This document shows, piece after piece, positions 1 to 9,300 of a stretch of DNA of 52,946 nt. The first letter of the stretch is position 1. Each line of letters starts with the position of its first letter. Source of the DNA: Flavobacteriaceae bacterium (GTDB taxonomy: Bacteria > Bacteroidota > Bacteroidia > Flavobacteriales > Flavobacteriaceae). Where the stretch lies: positions 1-52,946 of the forward strand of contig JAKISG010000016.1 in assembly GCA_021648755.1 (NCBI GenBank), given 5' to 3'. The notes under the pieces were generated by a model. The model searched no databases. It was given only the letters and a program-made list of their open reading frames with translations, and was not told the origin of the DNA. A program made the translations under genes and the position numbers.

Positions 1-49
1 TGCTACTATTATTTGCTCTATTGTTTCGGGAACTTAGCGATAGCGATAT

Positions 50-155
50 CACGAACACAAATTTATAAAATAATAAAATGTGAGTAATTAAAATGGCTTG
101 ATTTCTGTCAAATCCTTTGATGTAATTACTCACATTTTATTATTTTGTGTTCGTG
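50..155. repeat. Imperfect inverted repeat, 106 bp
   Basis: The left arm at 50-90 and the right arm at 123-155 are reverse complements over 33 bases, apart from an 8-base insertion in the left arm near 62-69. Both outer ends read CACGAACACAAA. The loop of about 32 bases has a small inner hairpin (TTGA/TCAA). No coding frame is present. The form fits a MITE-like or other mobile palindromic element, or a very stable RNA hairpin. I do not recognise the family. Confidence 0.7.
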
Positions 156-253
156 AACCTCCTCTGTCGGTTTCATACATAAAAATACGAAAAATCAAAG
201 AAACTACAAAATTTATTTAATGCTTTTTGAAAAAAGTTTTTAGACAGTCTGAC

Positions 254-378
254 GTTGCCTGTATGGTTAGTGGCGTTTTATAGAACCAAAACTTTCAATT
301 TATCACATAACTTAATTAAAAGAACTGAACTTTAAATTTGGCACTTTGTAGCCATTAACTATACAGATTGTTGGCAAC
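254..378. repeat. Imperfect palindromic element with GTTGCC/GGCAAC ends
   Basis: The left arm 254-274 (GTTGCC, TGTATGGTTAGTGGC) pairs with the right arm 351-378, whose reverse complement reads GTTGCC, AACAAT, CTGTATAGTTAATGGC. The right arm differs by a short insertion and two substitutions. The 76-base centre is AT-rich and non-coding. The right arm ends 2 bases before the stop codon of the minus-strand gene at 381, so it lies just past that gene's 3' end. Confidence 0.6.
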
Positions 379-380
379 TT

Positions 381-1289
381 TTACCAACCGAAATTTTCAT
401 TATTTTTTCCATTACCTTTTATATCATGGTCACTTAAACTAATCCATTCAGTTGCACTAAAATCTCTTGATGCCATGCCTAAATTGTATGGTGTAGGCCC
501 AGAATAGCCATGCCTTGCAGGATTATAATTGTATTTTACAAGACCATTAATAAGTAATTCATACGCAGGGAAATCATCGTGCGAACCTTTAATATTTACT
601 GTAATTTTTTTGCTAGATATATCTTTAATCAATTCTATTTCTAATTCAAAATCTATATGTGTTGAATTCCATATAAAAGGATAACCAGCCGAAGCAGCAA
701 CTTTGATTATAGTCGTATTATTTTCTACTCTTGTACCCATTTGATGAAAAAAAGTACCAGAAAGTTTATTAATAACACTAGTTTTTAAAGGGTATTCTTC
801 AGAACGTCTGGGCATTTCTTCATTAAAAATACCCTTATAAACGGCACTTGTTTCTATAAATGTTGTACCTGTATCTACGTAATTCGATAATTTTTGAATA
901 TATACTTGTACTTGATGGCTTTCATCTGAATGTTGGTGATTAAACTTACCATGATTATGGGTAAATACAGTATCAAAAACGCCAAATTTTCCAATCTTGC
1001 TCAAATCAATATTTGCAGTTATTTGTAAACGTTTATCATGTTCGGTATGATGATTATGAAAATCAGTATTGTCTGTTGCAAAGAAGGTATCTCTTATTCC
1101 ACCAATTAAAGGTTCAGGTATCCAAGTACTACTACCTAATTTACTTTTAGTTTGTAATTTTCTTTTAAATTCATCATAATTAATCATGTCCTTAGGATTG
1201 AAATGTTTGTGATTGTTAAAATATTCAATCAATGGTTTTCCTAATGATTTTGGAATATATGCTTGAAATGTAATTCTTAATGATAACAT
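381..1289 (-). CDS. Hypothetical protein, DUF3238-like C-terminus
   Basis: A 302-residue protein without signal peptide or membrane segment. It is rich in histidine in the first half (NHHTEHDKR near 78-86, THNHGKFNHQHSDESH near 110-125), a possible metal-binding stretch. Residues about 234-260 (GSHDDFPAYELLINGLVKYNY) resemble the DFPAYE-x-INGxxxY core I associate with DUF3238; this match is from memory and weak. It lies 14 bases after the minus-strand gene at 1304-2089, so the two probably form one transcript. The pair sits in an accessory region flanked by palindromes and insertion-sequence remnants. A secreted or polymorphic-toxin-like role is possible, but nothing in the sequence proves it. 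Confidence 0.6.
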   Translation of the reverse strand: MLSLRITFQAYIPKSLGKPLIEYFNNHKHFNPKDMINYDEFKRKLQTKSKLGSSTWIPEPLIGGIRDTFFATDNTDFHNHHTEHDKRLQITANIDLSKIGKFGVFDTVFTHNHGKFNHQHSDESHQVQVYIQKLSNYVDTGTTFIETSAVYKGIFNEEMPRRSEEYPLKTSVINKLSGTFFHQMGTRVENNTTIIKVAASAGYPFIWNSTHIDFELEIELIKDISSKKITVNIKGSHDDFPAYELLINGLVKYNYNPARHGYSGPTPYNLGMASRDFSATEWISLSDHDIKGNGKNNENFGW

Positions 1290-1303
1290 ATTTGTTTGTA
1301 TAA

Positions 1304-2089
1304 TTAATAATATTTATGATATTCTTTTCTTAGTTTTCGTGCATCTTCAAAAGTATATGGTCTTGGCTCTTCATTGTGTTTTTTACGATACTCTTCTATC
1401 ATTTCCTTTTCGGTCATAAAATACTTATGATAATTTGAAGGTTTTGTTACCACAAATATCATTAAAGGAGGAGTATTAAATTCTGTAAAATAAGCAACAG
1501 ACTTCCCTTTTTCTACTGCTTTTTCAAAATCATTCTTAAAGTTAATCGATTTTGGATATTCTTTATATGGAATATCGCTTTTTAAATCATTTTTAAAATA
1601 AATTTCTAAACCATTATTTAAACGTGGTGCACGAGTATTTAAAAAATCTAAATTATTATTATGATATTTAAATTGTGTAAAAGCAATACCAAAAGTATCA
1701 ACCTTTATAAGTCTTGAAGCACCTATACCTAAAAAACCGCCTGTCCATTGTCTTTGTCCGTCATATTGACCGTATTGTATGGCAATAACACCTTCATAAT
1801 TTTCAGGTATTATAATTGTTTGTCTAAAAGGTCTTTCTCCGTACCAACTCACCCAAAAAATAAAAAGTATTGGTAAAGCATATAAAAAAACACTTACATA
1901 GAGTGATTGGGTTTTGTTAAGTTTCGGAGGTAATGTTTTAATTCTGAAAATAAATCTAAGAATTAAAAATATAATAAGTAAAGCAACTCCAGGAATTAAT
2001 ATACGCCATAATTGAAAGTAAATAAAACTAATAGCACAAAGTACTCCAAAAATAATATAGTAAATTGATATGTTTCTTAGTCTTTTCAT
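1304..2089 (-). CDS. Membrane protein, DUF6843-like
   Basis: A 261-residue protein with three hydrophobic segments near residues 9-27, 30-50 and 65-83, then a soluble domain of about 175 residues. The soluble part starts with IIIPENYEGVIAIQYGQ and contains GIGASRLIKVDTFGIA, a pattern I associate with DUF6843, a domain of unknown function. The most likely topology anchors the N-terminus in the inner membrane. It is the first gene of a probable two-gene unit with the gene at 381-1289. An immunity or accessory role to that neighbour is only a guess. Confidence 0.6.
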   Translation of the reverse strand: MKRLRNISIYYIIFGVLCAISFIYFQLWRILIPGVALLIIFLILRFIFRIKTLPPKLNKTQSLYVSVFLYALPILFIFWVSWYGERPFRQTIIIPENYEGVIAIQYGQYDGQRQWTGGFLGIGASRLIKVDTFGIAFTQFKYHNNNLDFLNTRAPRLNNGLEIYFKNDLKSDIPYKEYPKSINFKNDFEKAVEKGKSVAYFTEFNTPPLMIFVVTKPSNYHKYFMTEKEMIEEYRKKHNEEPRPYTFEDARKLRKEYHKYY

Positions 2090-2115
2090 TCAGTTTGTTC
2101 TAATTGTTGCTGTTT

Positions 2116-2320
2116 TGACCCCTATAAAACAAGAGTAATCTTTTAAATTTCGATTATTAATTAAGCGGTTAATTTTTTCATTAAAATTAAGTGTTTTTCT
2201 TGACTCCATTTTTCCATTGGCGTAATACGTAATTTAGCCCCCAATAAGTTCGGAGTGATATTTTAAATTTCAAAACAATACATTTGAGATATGAAATACA
2301 AGAAATGGAGTTTAGAATAA
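2116..2320. mobile_element. Remnants of IS3-type insertion sequence ends
   Basis: Two fragments face away from each other. On the minus strand, 2161-2229 encodes a tail ending TPMEKWSQEKHLILMKKLTA and a stop, which looks like a transposase C-terminus; beyond it lies a terminus starting TGACCCC at 2116. On the plus strand, a similar terminus (GCCCCCAATAAG, about 2237) leads to an ATG at 2291 that encodes MKYKKWSLE and then a stop; this is the usual N-terminal start of IS3-family OrfA in Bacteroidota. The termini share CTTTTAAATTTC / ATTTTAAATTTC. Nothing between them could be active. Confidence 0.5.
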
Positions 2321-2585
2321 TGTTAAAATTTATACTAAAGATATTTTAAATACTACACTTAGTAAAAAAAACGGATACTTTGAAATTAACACTAAAGAAA
2401 AAGTAAGAGAATTGATTTTTAGTAAAGAGAAGTATCAAATACACAATTTAAGAACATTAAGTATTCAAAGTGGAGAATTTATGAGAGAACTACCTTTTGG
2501 AGATACAATTTATTTAATTTCAAATAAAAGTAAATATAGTAGACCAAAAGTAATATTACCCAAAACAGGCAGAATAAAAAACTAA
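2316..2585 (+). pseudogene. Orphan reading frame lacking a start
   Basis: An open frame of about 89 codons ends at TAA 2583-2585. It encodes plausible protein sequence, for example LSKKNGYFEINTKEKVRE and ELPFGDTIYLISNKSKYSRP. No ATG occurs before codon 2481, and the frame begins directly behind the IS3 OrfA remnant. The likely reading is a gene that lost its 5' end to an insertion or deletion event. The protein family is not recognised. Translation from the internal ATG would give only 34 residues. Confidence 0.4.
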
Positions 2586-2707
2586 AAAGTTAGACATAAA
2601 AAGCAATATCTAGAAAAATAAAAATAGTAAACTAACGGGATATCATATCTGAATATAAAATTTTAAAACTCATAACATTCTGAATATCAAAAGTCAACAC
2701 GCGAATA

Positions 2708-2893
2708 GTTGCTAACACAAAATATACGTAATTGCGGTTTATGTGCTAAATTCAAAGTTTGTGTCTTTTTACAAAGTTTTAGTCTTTTTTTATTTTTGAA
2801 TTTTGTAAAAATTCCAAAAATATTACTATATTTATATCCTGAAAATAAGTGTGCCTAAAATCCACTATTGCATTTATTCACACGTTGTAGAAC
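2708..2893. repeat. Long imperfect palindrome with GTTnnnAAC-type ends
   Basis: The left arm (GTTGCTAACAC, then CGTAATTGCGG and TTTATGTGCTAAATTCA) matches the reverse complement of the right arm (GTTCTACAACGTGTG, TGCAATAGTGGA, TTTTAGGCACAC). Identity is roughly 60-65% with small gaps. The centre is T-rich and non-coding. I recall similar 120-200 bp palindromes between accessory genes of other Flavobacteriaceae. It ends 52 bases before the lipoprotein gene at 2945. Confidence 0.5.
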
Positions 2894-2944
2894 ATTATTA
2901 AAGAGTGGAAATTTGAATGATATAATTGTATTAAATCTAATAAA

Positions 2945-3811
2945 ATGAAAATCCTACTAAAAGGATTACTAATTAGCACAATATTAGTATTATTTATTTC
3001 GTGTAGTGCCAAAAAAGTTTACACAAGTGCAAGTTACGGTTCTTTAAAATCATATACTGAAAAACCTATTTACAACGGAAAAAAAGAAACATCAACATAT
3101 GTTTCGGGATCACTTAGCAATCTAAATCATCCACAGAATAATGAAAGTGATGACAAAGTAACAATGGGGAACTTTTCAATATACAGAACAACTACTGATA
3201 AAAGACTAAATTATTATTATGGTTTAGGTGGTAGTTTTGGAACTTATCAATTTAGAAGTGATTTAACTAATTTAGATAATTCAGTAAATTATTTTAGTGA
3301 AAATGATAAATTAAATTTTTACAATATCAATTTAAAAGCAGGTGTTAACCTGACAAAAACTTGGAAAAAATTTGAGTATAGTATTATTGGAGTGGAGTTT
3401 GTTTATGTAAATGAATTTGGTTCTTATATTGACAAATTAAGCGACTTACCTCAAATGTATGATGTAGCTATTGTTGATGAAAAATCAATTTTTGCTTTTA
3501 ATTTAAACACCGAAATTACATTCCGAATAAATAAAGATAATAATATTGGCTATGGAATGTTTTTAGGAGACCTTTTGTTTTTAGATAAAGAGAAAACCCG
3601 AGATGAAAACGGACTTTTTTATGGATTTATATTAAAATATAATTATAAAAATTTCACGATTAGTTTAATTAAAGAATATAGTAAGCGCTCTATAGAGTCA
3701 ACTCGATTTGGAATTACTTATAAATTACTTAACAAATCGAAATCTATAAAAGTGAAAGAAAATGCTGATAAAAAACGCCCTACAACAATCAATAAAAACA
3801 ATAATGGCTAA
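2945..3811 (+). CDS. Hypothetical lipoprotein
   Basis: A 288-residue protein with a lipoprotein signal peptide: a hydrophobic segment at 7-19 and a lipobox ending at Cys20 (LFISC). The rest alternates aromatic and polar residues in short strands, with many tyrosines and a motif GLGGSFGTYQFRSDL, as in a small outer-membrane beta-barrel or surface beta-sandwich. The C-terminal 25 residues are lysine- and asparagine-rich. I recognise no family. It stands alone on the plus strand between a palindromic element and a hairpin, which suits a horizontally acquired single-gene cassette. Confidence 0.7.
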   Translation: MKILLKGLLISTILVLFISCSAKKVYTSASYGSLKSYTEKPIYNGKKETSTYVSGSLSNLNHPQNNESDDKVTMGNFSIYRTTTDKRLNYYYGLGGSFGTYQFRSDLTNLDNSVNYFSENDKLNFYNINLKAGVNLTKTWKKFEYSIIGVEFVYVNEFGSYIDKLSDLPQMYDVAIVDEKSIFAFNLNTEITFRINKDNNIGYGMFLGDLLFLDKEKTRDENGLFYGFILKYNYKNFTISLIKEYSKRSIESTRFGITYKLLNKSKSIKVKENADKKRPTTINKNNNG

Positions 3812-3844
3812 TTAACTCAAAGTCTGTTTTGTAAAGCGAAGTCC

Positions 3845-3866
3845 GTAAAATTTTTCAAAATTTTAC
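3845..3866. terminator. AT-only hairpin after the lipoprotein gene
   Basis: Perfect 10-base arms GTAAAATTTT and AAAATTTTAC with a 2-base loop lie 34 bases after the stop at 3811 and are followed by TTTAATATTTT. The position suits a terminator. The stem has only two G-C pairs, so function is uncertain. Confidence 0.3.
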
Positions 3867-4041
3867 TTTAATATTTTGAATTGAAAAAACTCCAAAAACT
3901 CCATTGTTTTTATACTTTCATTAAAAATAGCTGTTACCAACAATAATTTTCTGTAAACAAACAGAACAGATTGGTCTAAAGTGTTGATAACCATTTCATT
4001 CAAAATGTTTATTAAAATTCTTAAAATTACAAGAATTAACA

Positions 4042-4941
4042 CTACCCATTAATAGCAATAACTTCATTAATCTTGTTTGGTAGAATTTGTTTTAAAGTTG
4101 CTTCAATTCCGTTTTTAAGCGTTACTGTAGAGGAAGGACAACCGCTACATGCACCTTGTAATACTACTTCGACTACTTTACTTTTTTTATTATAAGATTG
4201 AAACATAATATTACCACCATCTGCAGTTACCGCAGGTTTAATATATTCATCTAATATTGCAATTATTTCTTTAGAAATAGTATCTAATTTAGGAGTGTTA
4301 TTTTCAGAAGTTTTAAAGCCAACTATATTTTTAGGAATGTAATTGTTGGTAACAACTTCATTACCTTCTTGTAAATAGGTTTTAATAAAACTTAGAACTT
4401 CATTTGTAATTTCAAACCATTCAATATTTTTATTTTTTGCAATGGATACATAATTATCAACTATAAAAATTTCATCAATATTTTCAAAGTTTAAAAAAAG
4501 TGCTTTTGCCAACGGAATTTCATCTAAATTATCTGTTTTTTTAACATCGATTACTTGCTTACTTAAAAATTTATTACTTACAAACTTATTGACACCTGGG
4601 TTAGGTGTGCTTTCTGTATAAACTTGAACAGCTAATTTTTGATTATCTTTCTTGTTTAAGTCGGTGTTAAATAGTGTGCCATTTGTAGTTAAATAATTAC
4701 TTATCATACTATTTAATTCTTCTTGAACTTCTGCCCATTCAACAATTTCATATCGCTCAATAGCAATAAAGTTAGCAGTTATAAATATTTTTTTAATAAA
4801 TGGTAAATAAAATAATTGCTGTACTAATTTTGAATTAACGGCATCATCAATATTATTATATTCAAAACTACCTTTAGTTAAAATAGTCTCTGAGACAAAT
4901 TTTAAAATTGCTTTATTATTTGTTTTTTCAATGGTTAACAT
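4042..4941 (-). CDS. NifU-like Fe-S scaffold/carrier protein
   Basis: A 299-residue protein with two Nfu N-terminal-type domains in tandem (about 5-85 and 105-190), each with the pattern of a target-site loop followed by IFI-x-x-N-F/Y-[IV]-[AS]-I, and a C-terminal NifU domain at about 220-295. The NifU domain has the cluster-binding pair Cys265 and Cys268 in GACSGCPSS. Proteins of this type carry or deliver 4Fe-4S clusters in the cytoplasm. The first N-domain contains the conserved TPNPGVNKFVSN segment near residue 113-124, which joins the two units. The gene is monocistronic with intergenic gaps of over 200 bases on both sides. Confidence 0.9.
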   Translation of the reverse strand: MLTIEKTNNKAILKFVSETILTKGSFEYNNIDDAVNSKLVQQLFYLPFIKKIFITANFIAIERYEIVEWAEVQEELNSMISNYLTTNGTLFNTDLNKKDNQKLAVQVYTESTPNPGVNKFVSNKFLSKQVIDVKKTDNLDEIPLAKALFLNFENIDEIFIVDNYVSIAKNKNIEWFEITNEVLSFIKTYLQEGNEVVTNNYIPKNIVGFKTSENNTPKLDTISKEIIAILDEYIKPAVTADGGNIMFQSYNKKSKVVEVVLQGACSGCPSSTVTLKNGIEATLKQILPNKINEVIAING

Positions 4942-5219
4942 TTTAAATTGTAATTTAAGAATTTAATGACAAAATTAATTAATAGTTTAAAACTAATACT
5001 TATATTTGGAACTTTATTTTCGGTATAGGAAACTTATTTTTTTATTGGTAAATCTCTTTCAACTATTTGTGTTTAAAGCCAATTATTAATTTAAAATACC
5101 TAACAATCTTTGATTGTAGTAGTAAAATGAAGTTCATTTGGGGGGTATTAATAATATAAATACATAAAAGCGTTGTTTTTAATATAAACGTTTTTATTCT
5201 AAATTGAAAAAAAGAAAAT

Positions 5220-6218
5220 ATGAAACCCTTAATTCTAGTCTTTTTTATTGTCGTATTAGTTAGTATTCCTAAATTAGTAGCACAAGAAACAGTACCTATA
5301 TATTCAGATTATTTGTCGGACAATATATATCTACTTCATCCTGCGGCTGCGGGAATTGGTGATTGCGCAAAATTACGACTAACACATAGGCAACAGTGGT
5401 CGGGTAATGATAATGCTCCACAATTACAAACGTTGAGTTACCATACAAAATTAAAAGCAGCGTCAAATGTAGGTTTAGGAGGTCTTGTTTTTAATGATAA
5501 AAATGGATTTCACTCTCAAATAGGAGCACAGGCAACATTTGCATATCATGTAAATATGGGTGGCAAATATTTTAATCAATTATCCTTTGCTTTATCAGGT
5601 ATGTTTGCAGAAAATAGAATTGATGAGAGGAATTTTATTTTGCCAGGCGAAATTAATGACCCTGTAATCATAGGTTTAATTAGAGCCGAAAATTATTACA
5701 ATGCAGATTTTGGTTTAGCATATCATTATAAAACAGGTTTTGCTTATTTTACAGTTAAAAATTTATTATTAAGTATTCGGAATTTAGAAACTAGTTCTTT
5801 TGAATCTTTAAATTTAAGAAGATACTTACTTTCTATTGGTTATTTTTTTGATTACGATAACCCAAATAGAATAAAATTAGAACCTTCAACTTTAATACAA
5901 ATGACGGAGAGAACTGGTGAAATTAGTGTAGATATTAACTTAAAAGCATATAAGAAACTAAAAAATAATAATACACTTTGGGCTACTTTGTCTTACCGAA
6001 GAAGTTTTGATGGAAATGAGATTCAAGAGTTATCACAAATAACGCCAATTATAGGTATGAATTTTGGTAAAACTATGGTTTCTTATACTTATACTCATCA
6101 GTTAGGAGATATTATTTTTGCAAATGGTGGTTATCATCAATTCACTTTAGGTTTTGATCTGTTTTGCAAAACTCCAAGAGCAAATGCTTGCCCTAATATT
6201 AATAACTCTTTTAATTAA
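5220..6218 (+). CDS. PorP/SprF family type IX secretion membrane protein
   Basis: A 332-residue outer-membrane protein with a signal peptide cut after about LVAQ (22). The mature start (PIYSDYLSDNIYLLHPAAAGI) is the typical PorP/SprF opening, and the remainder is a series of amphipathic strands as in a beta-barrel. Members work with the type IX secretion system or gliding machinery; many copies pair with one large secreted adhesin such as SprB. Here no adhesin gene adjoins it: the neighbours are nfu-like (divergent) and the BNR gene (convergent). The C-terminus carries two cysteines (LFCKTPRANACP) seen in several family members. Confidence 0.88.
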   Translation: MKPLILVFFIVVLVSIPKLVAQETVPIYSDYLSDNIYLLHPAAAGIGDCAKLRLTHRQQWSGNDNAPQLQTLSYHTKLKAASNVGLGGLVFNDKNGFHSQIGAQATFAYHVNMGGKYFNQLSFALSGMFAENRIDERNFILPGEINDPVIIGLIRAENYYNADFGLAYHYKTGFAYFTVKNLLLSIRNLETSSFESLNLRRYLLSIGYFFDYDNPNRIKLEPSTLIQMTERTGEISVDINLKAYKKLKNNNTLWATLSYRRSFDGNEIQELSQITPIIGMNFGKTMVSYTYTHQLGDIIFANGGYHQFTLGFDLFCKTPRANACPNINNSFN

Positions 6219-6373
6219 TAAAAAAAAAGTTTAAATAAAAATAAAAAATTTAACACCTTATTTTCAGCATATTATATTTTCAAAAAATCTAATAGTTAAA
6301 AAGACTGAAAAAACATAAGTAACTGACTGTCATCAAATATGAAAAGTAGAGTTTGCCCTGATACGTAAAGTTT

Positions 6374-9300
6374 TTATTTTACAAATTCTTCAAAAGTTTT
6401 TAAGTTTAATTCTTTTACAAATTTCACTTTCTTTTTAATTTTAAGAAATGATTTACTTGCAGCATTAAATCGGTCTTCAATAATTTGAATATTTTCTAAT
6501 TCTGCAGAAGATGGTTTGTCATAACTATTAGAAATTTTACTAAATAAATCTGCTAATTTTTCCCTTAGTTGTTTTTCTGCAGAGCCAACATAGTTATCAC
6601 CTGTGGTAATTACTAAAGTTTCTTTTAAATCGTTCAGTTTGGTTAGTAGTTTTGTGTTATTCAGAGAGGTTGCTTTTTTAGTTATTGCATCTAATTCATA
6701 TACTATATATGCTAATTCTTGTGTCATATCGTATAATTTCATAGTTGTTTTATGTTTAAATACTCTATCTTCTTTGGTTAAATCTGAGTTTTTATCATAA
6801 ACGACTTCAAATTGATGCTTAAAGGTTTCCTTACCTTTTTTGAGAACAGCTTTGTATGTTCCTGCTTGTACTTTTGGTGATGAAAAACCACCAAAACTAA
6901 AGGTTTTACCTTTGGCTACTTTTGGCTGTTTTATGTTGTAGTTCCAATTTACAATATTGATTCCCTTAGATTTCCCTGCTCCAAGAGTAGAGATTATATT
7001 ACCTTCTAAATCTTGAATTTCTAAAATCATTTTACCAAAAGTGTGTCGTTTTTTTAAGTAATATTTTATTTGTACTGCACGGCTTGGGTTTCTACCAACA
7101 AATTGTGTTTCTGTACCATAATTACTAGAAAAACTACTGTTTTCATAAATTGATGTAGGTTTAGATTTAAAGAAATGTACTTTTTTTGTTAACATTTTTT
7201 GATTAATTTCTCTTAATGGCGAAATATCATCAATAATAATAACACCACGACCGTGGGTACCCATTACTAGATCATTGGTTTGTTTTTGTAAGTCTATGAA
7301 ATGTATAGCAACTGCAGGCATATTATTTTCAAATTTATGCCATTTTTTTCCTCCGTTAATAGTGATATATAAACCAAACTCTGTTCCTAAAAATAATAAA
7401 TTAGGGTTTTCATAATCTTCTTGTATGTTTCTTACAAAACTATCTGTTTCAATATCATCAGTAATAATATTAGTCCATGTTTTACCAAAGTCAATTGTTT
7501 TATAAGCATATGGGTTTTTGTCATTATTAGTATGGCCATCAAAAACTGCATATGCAGTACCTTTATTAAAAACACTTGCTTCAATATGGTAACACCAAGT
7601 ATTTTTTGGTAAACCTTTGATATTCATTGAAGTATTTGTCCAACTTTTACCGCCATTTTGAGTTACTTGTACATTTCCGTCATCTGTACCAACCCAAATT
7701 ACGTTTTGATCTAAAGTAGATTCTGCAATAGTAAAAATAGTGGTATGATTTTCGGCACCAGAATTATCTATTGATAAGCCACCAGAATTTTCTTGTTCTT
7801 GTTTGGTTTTATCATTAGTGGTTAAATCTGGTGAGATAATTTTCCAAGTATTACCCATATCTTCCGATTTATGTAAGAATTGACTCCCCATATAGAAACG
7901 GTCTGGTTGGTGTGTGCTTGTTGCCATTGGTGCGTTCCAGTTAAAACGTAATTTTGGATTTTCTTTTTGCGGTAATGGTTGTATGGTTTTTATTTTACTT
8001 TTAGTTACATCATAACGCCAAACATTTTCTGCGCCTTGCATTTCTGAATAAATAATATTTTTGGTAGGGTGTTTTAAAACTCGAAATCCGTCACCAGGAC
8101 CAATATAATTCCAATCGCGACCACTTATTCCGCCTGCAGATGTAGAGGGTCCATACCAAGACCCATTGTCTTGTAGACCGCCATAGATGTTATACGGTTC
8201 TGCGTCATCAACACTAATATGGTAAAATTGGGATAGTGGTAAATTTTCTACAATTTCCATAGTAGTTCCTCCATCTAATGAACGGTAAACGCCACCATCT
8301 GTTCCTATATACATTCTATCTGAATTATGAATATCAAAAGTTATATCATGAATGTCGGCATGCATTCTCCCTAAATTTTTAAATGTTTTTCCGCCATCTC
8401 TAGAAATAGAGCCCATAAGTCCTCCTTTGACTACAACATCTGCATTTTTAGGGTCAACTACAATTCGTGAAAAGTAAAAAGGTCTTACAGTAATACCAAA
8501 GTCATTATTTAATTGTTTCCATGAATTTCCTGCGTCATCACTACGGTACAATCCTTTTTTTTCATCTTTTTCTGCTTCAATAACGGTGTATAATATATTG
8601 GAATCGCTTGGTGCAACTGCAACTGCTAGTCTGCCCAAATTTCCTTTTGGAAAACCGTTATGTATTTTATTCCAAGTTGCTCCTCCGTCAATAGATTTAT
8701 ATAATGCACTTTTACTTCCGCCAGATTCAAAAGACCAAGCTGTACGTCTAAATTCCCACATAGATGCATATAAAATATTTGGGTTATTTGGATCTATAGT
8801 TAAGTCTGCACAACCTGTTTTTTGATCTATATAAAGGGATTTTTTCCAAGTAGTTCCTCCATCGTTAGATTTATATACACCACGAACATCACTATCACCC
8901 CAAAGCGCACCTAAAACAGCAACATAAACTTCGTTAGAATTTTTTGGATTTACAATAATATTTGCAATACGTTCGGATTTTTCTAAGCCTATTTTTTTCC
9001 AATTGGTACCTCCATCAATAGATTTGTATAGCCCATTACCAATAGAGACACTATTACGTGTCCAAGTTTCGCCAGTACCTACATATATGGTTTTATCAGG
9101 ATCGTTTGGGTCTAATTCAATTGCTCCAATAGATTGACAATATTCTTCGAAAATTGGTTTAAAGGTTAGGCCGCCATTATTAGATTTCCAAACTCCTCCT
9201 CCTGCTGCACCAGCATAAAGAATACGGTTATTTGTAGGGTGATTTTCAAGGTCGTTTATACGACCACTCATTAAGGCAGGGCCTATATGTCTTGCGCTTA

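Noticed and set aside
254..378. Integron attC site
   Set aside because: The arms form a palindrome but do not contain the GTTRRRY/RYYYAAC core, and no integrase gene is in the window.
6603..8825. Plus-strand open frames inside the BNR gene
   Set aside because: They are antisense to a well-supported repeat protein and have no recognisable motifs or promoters.
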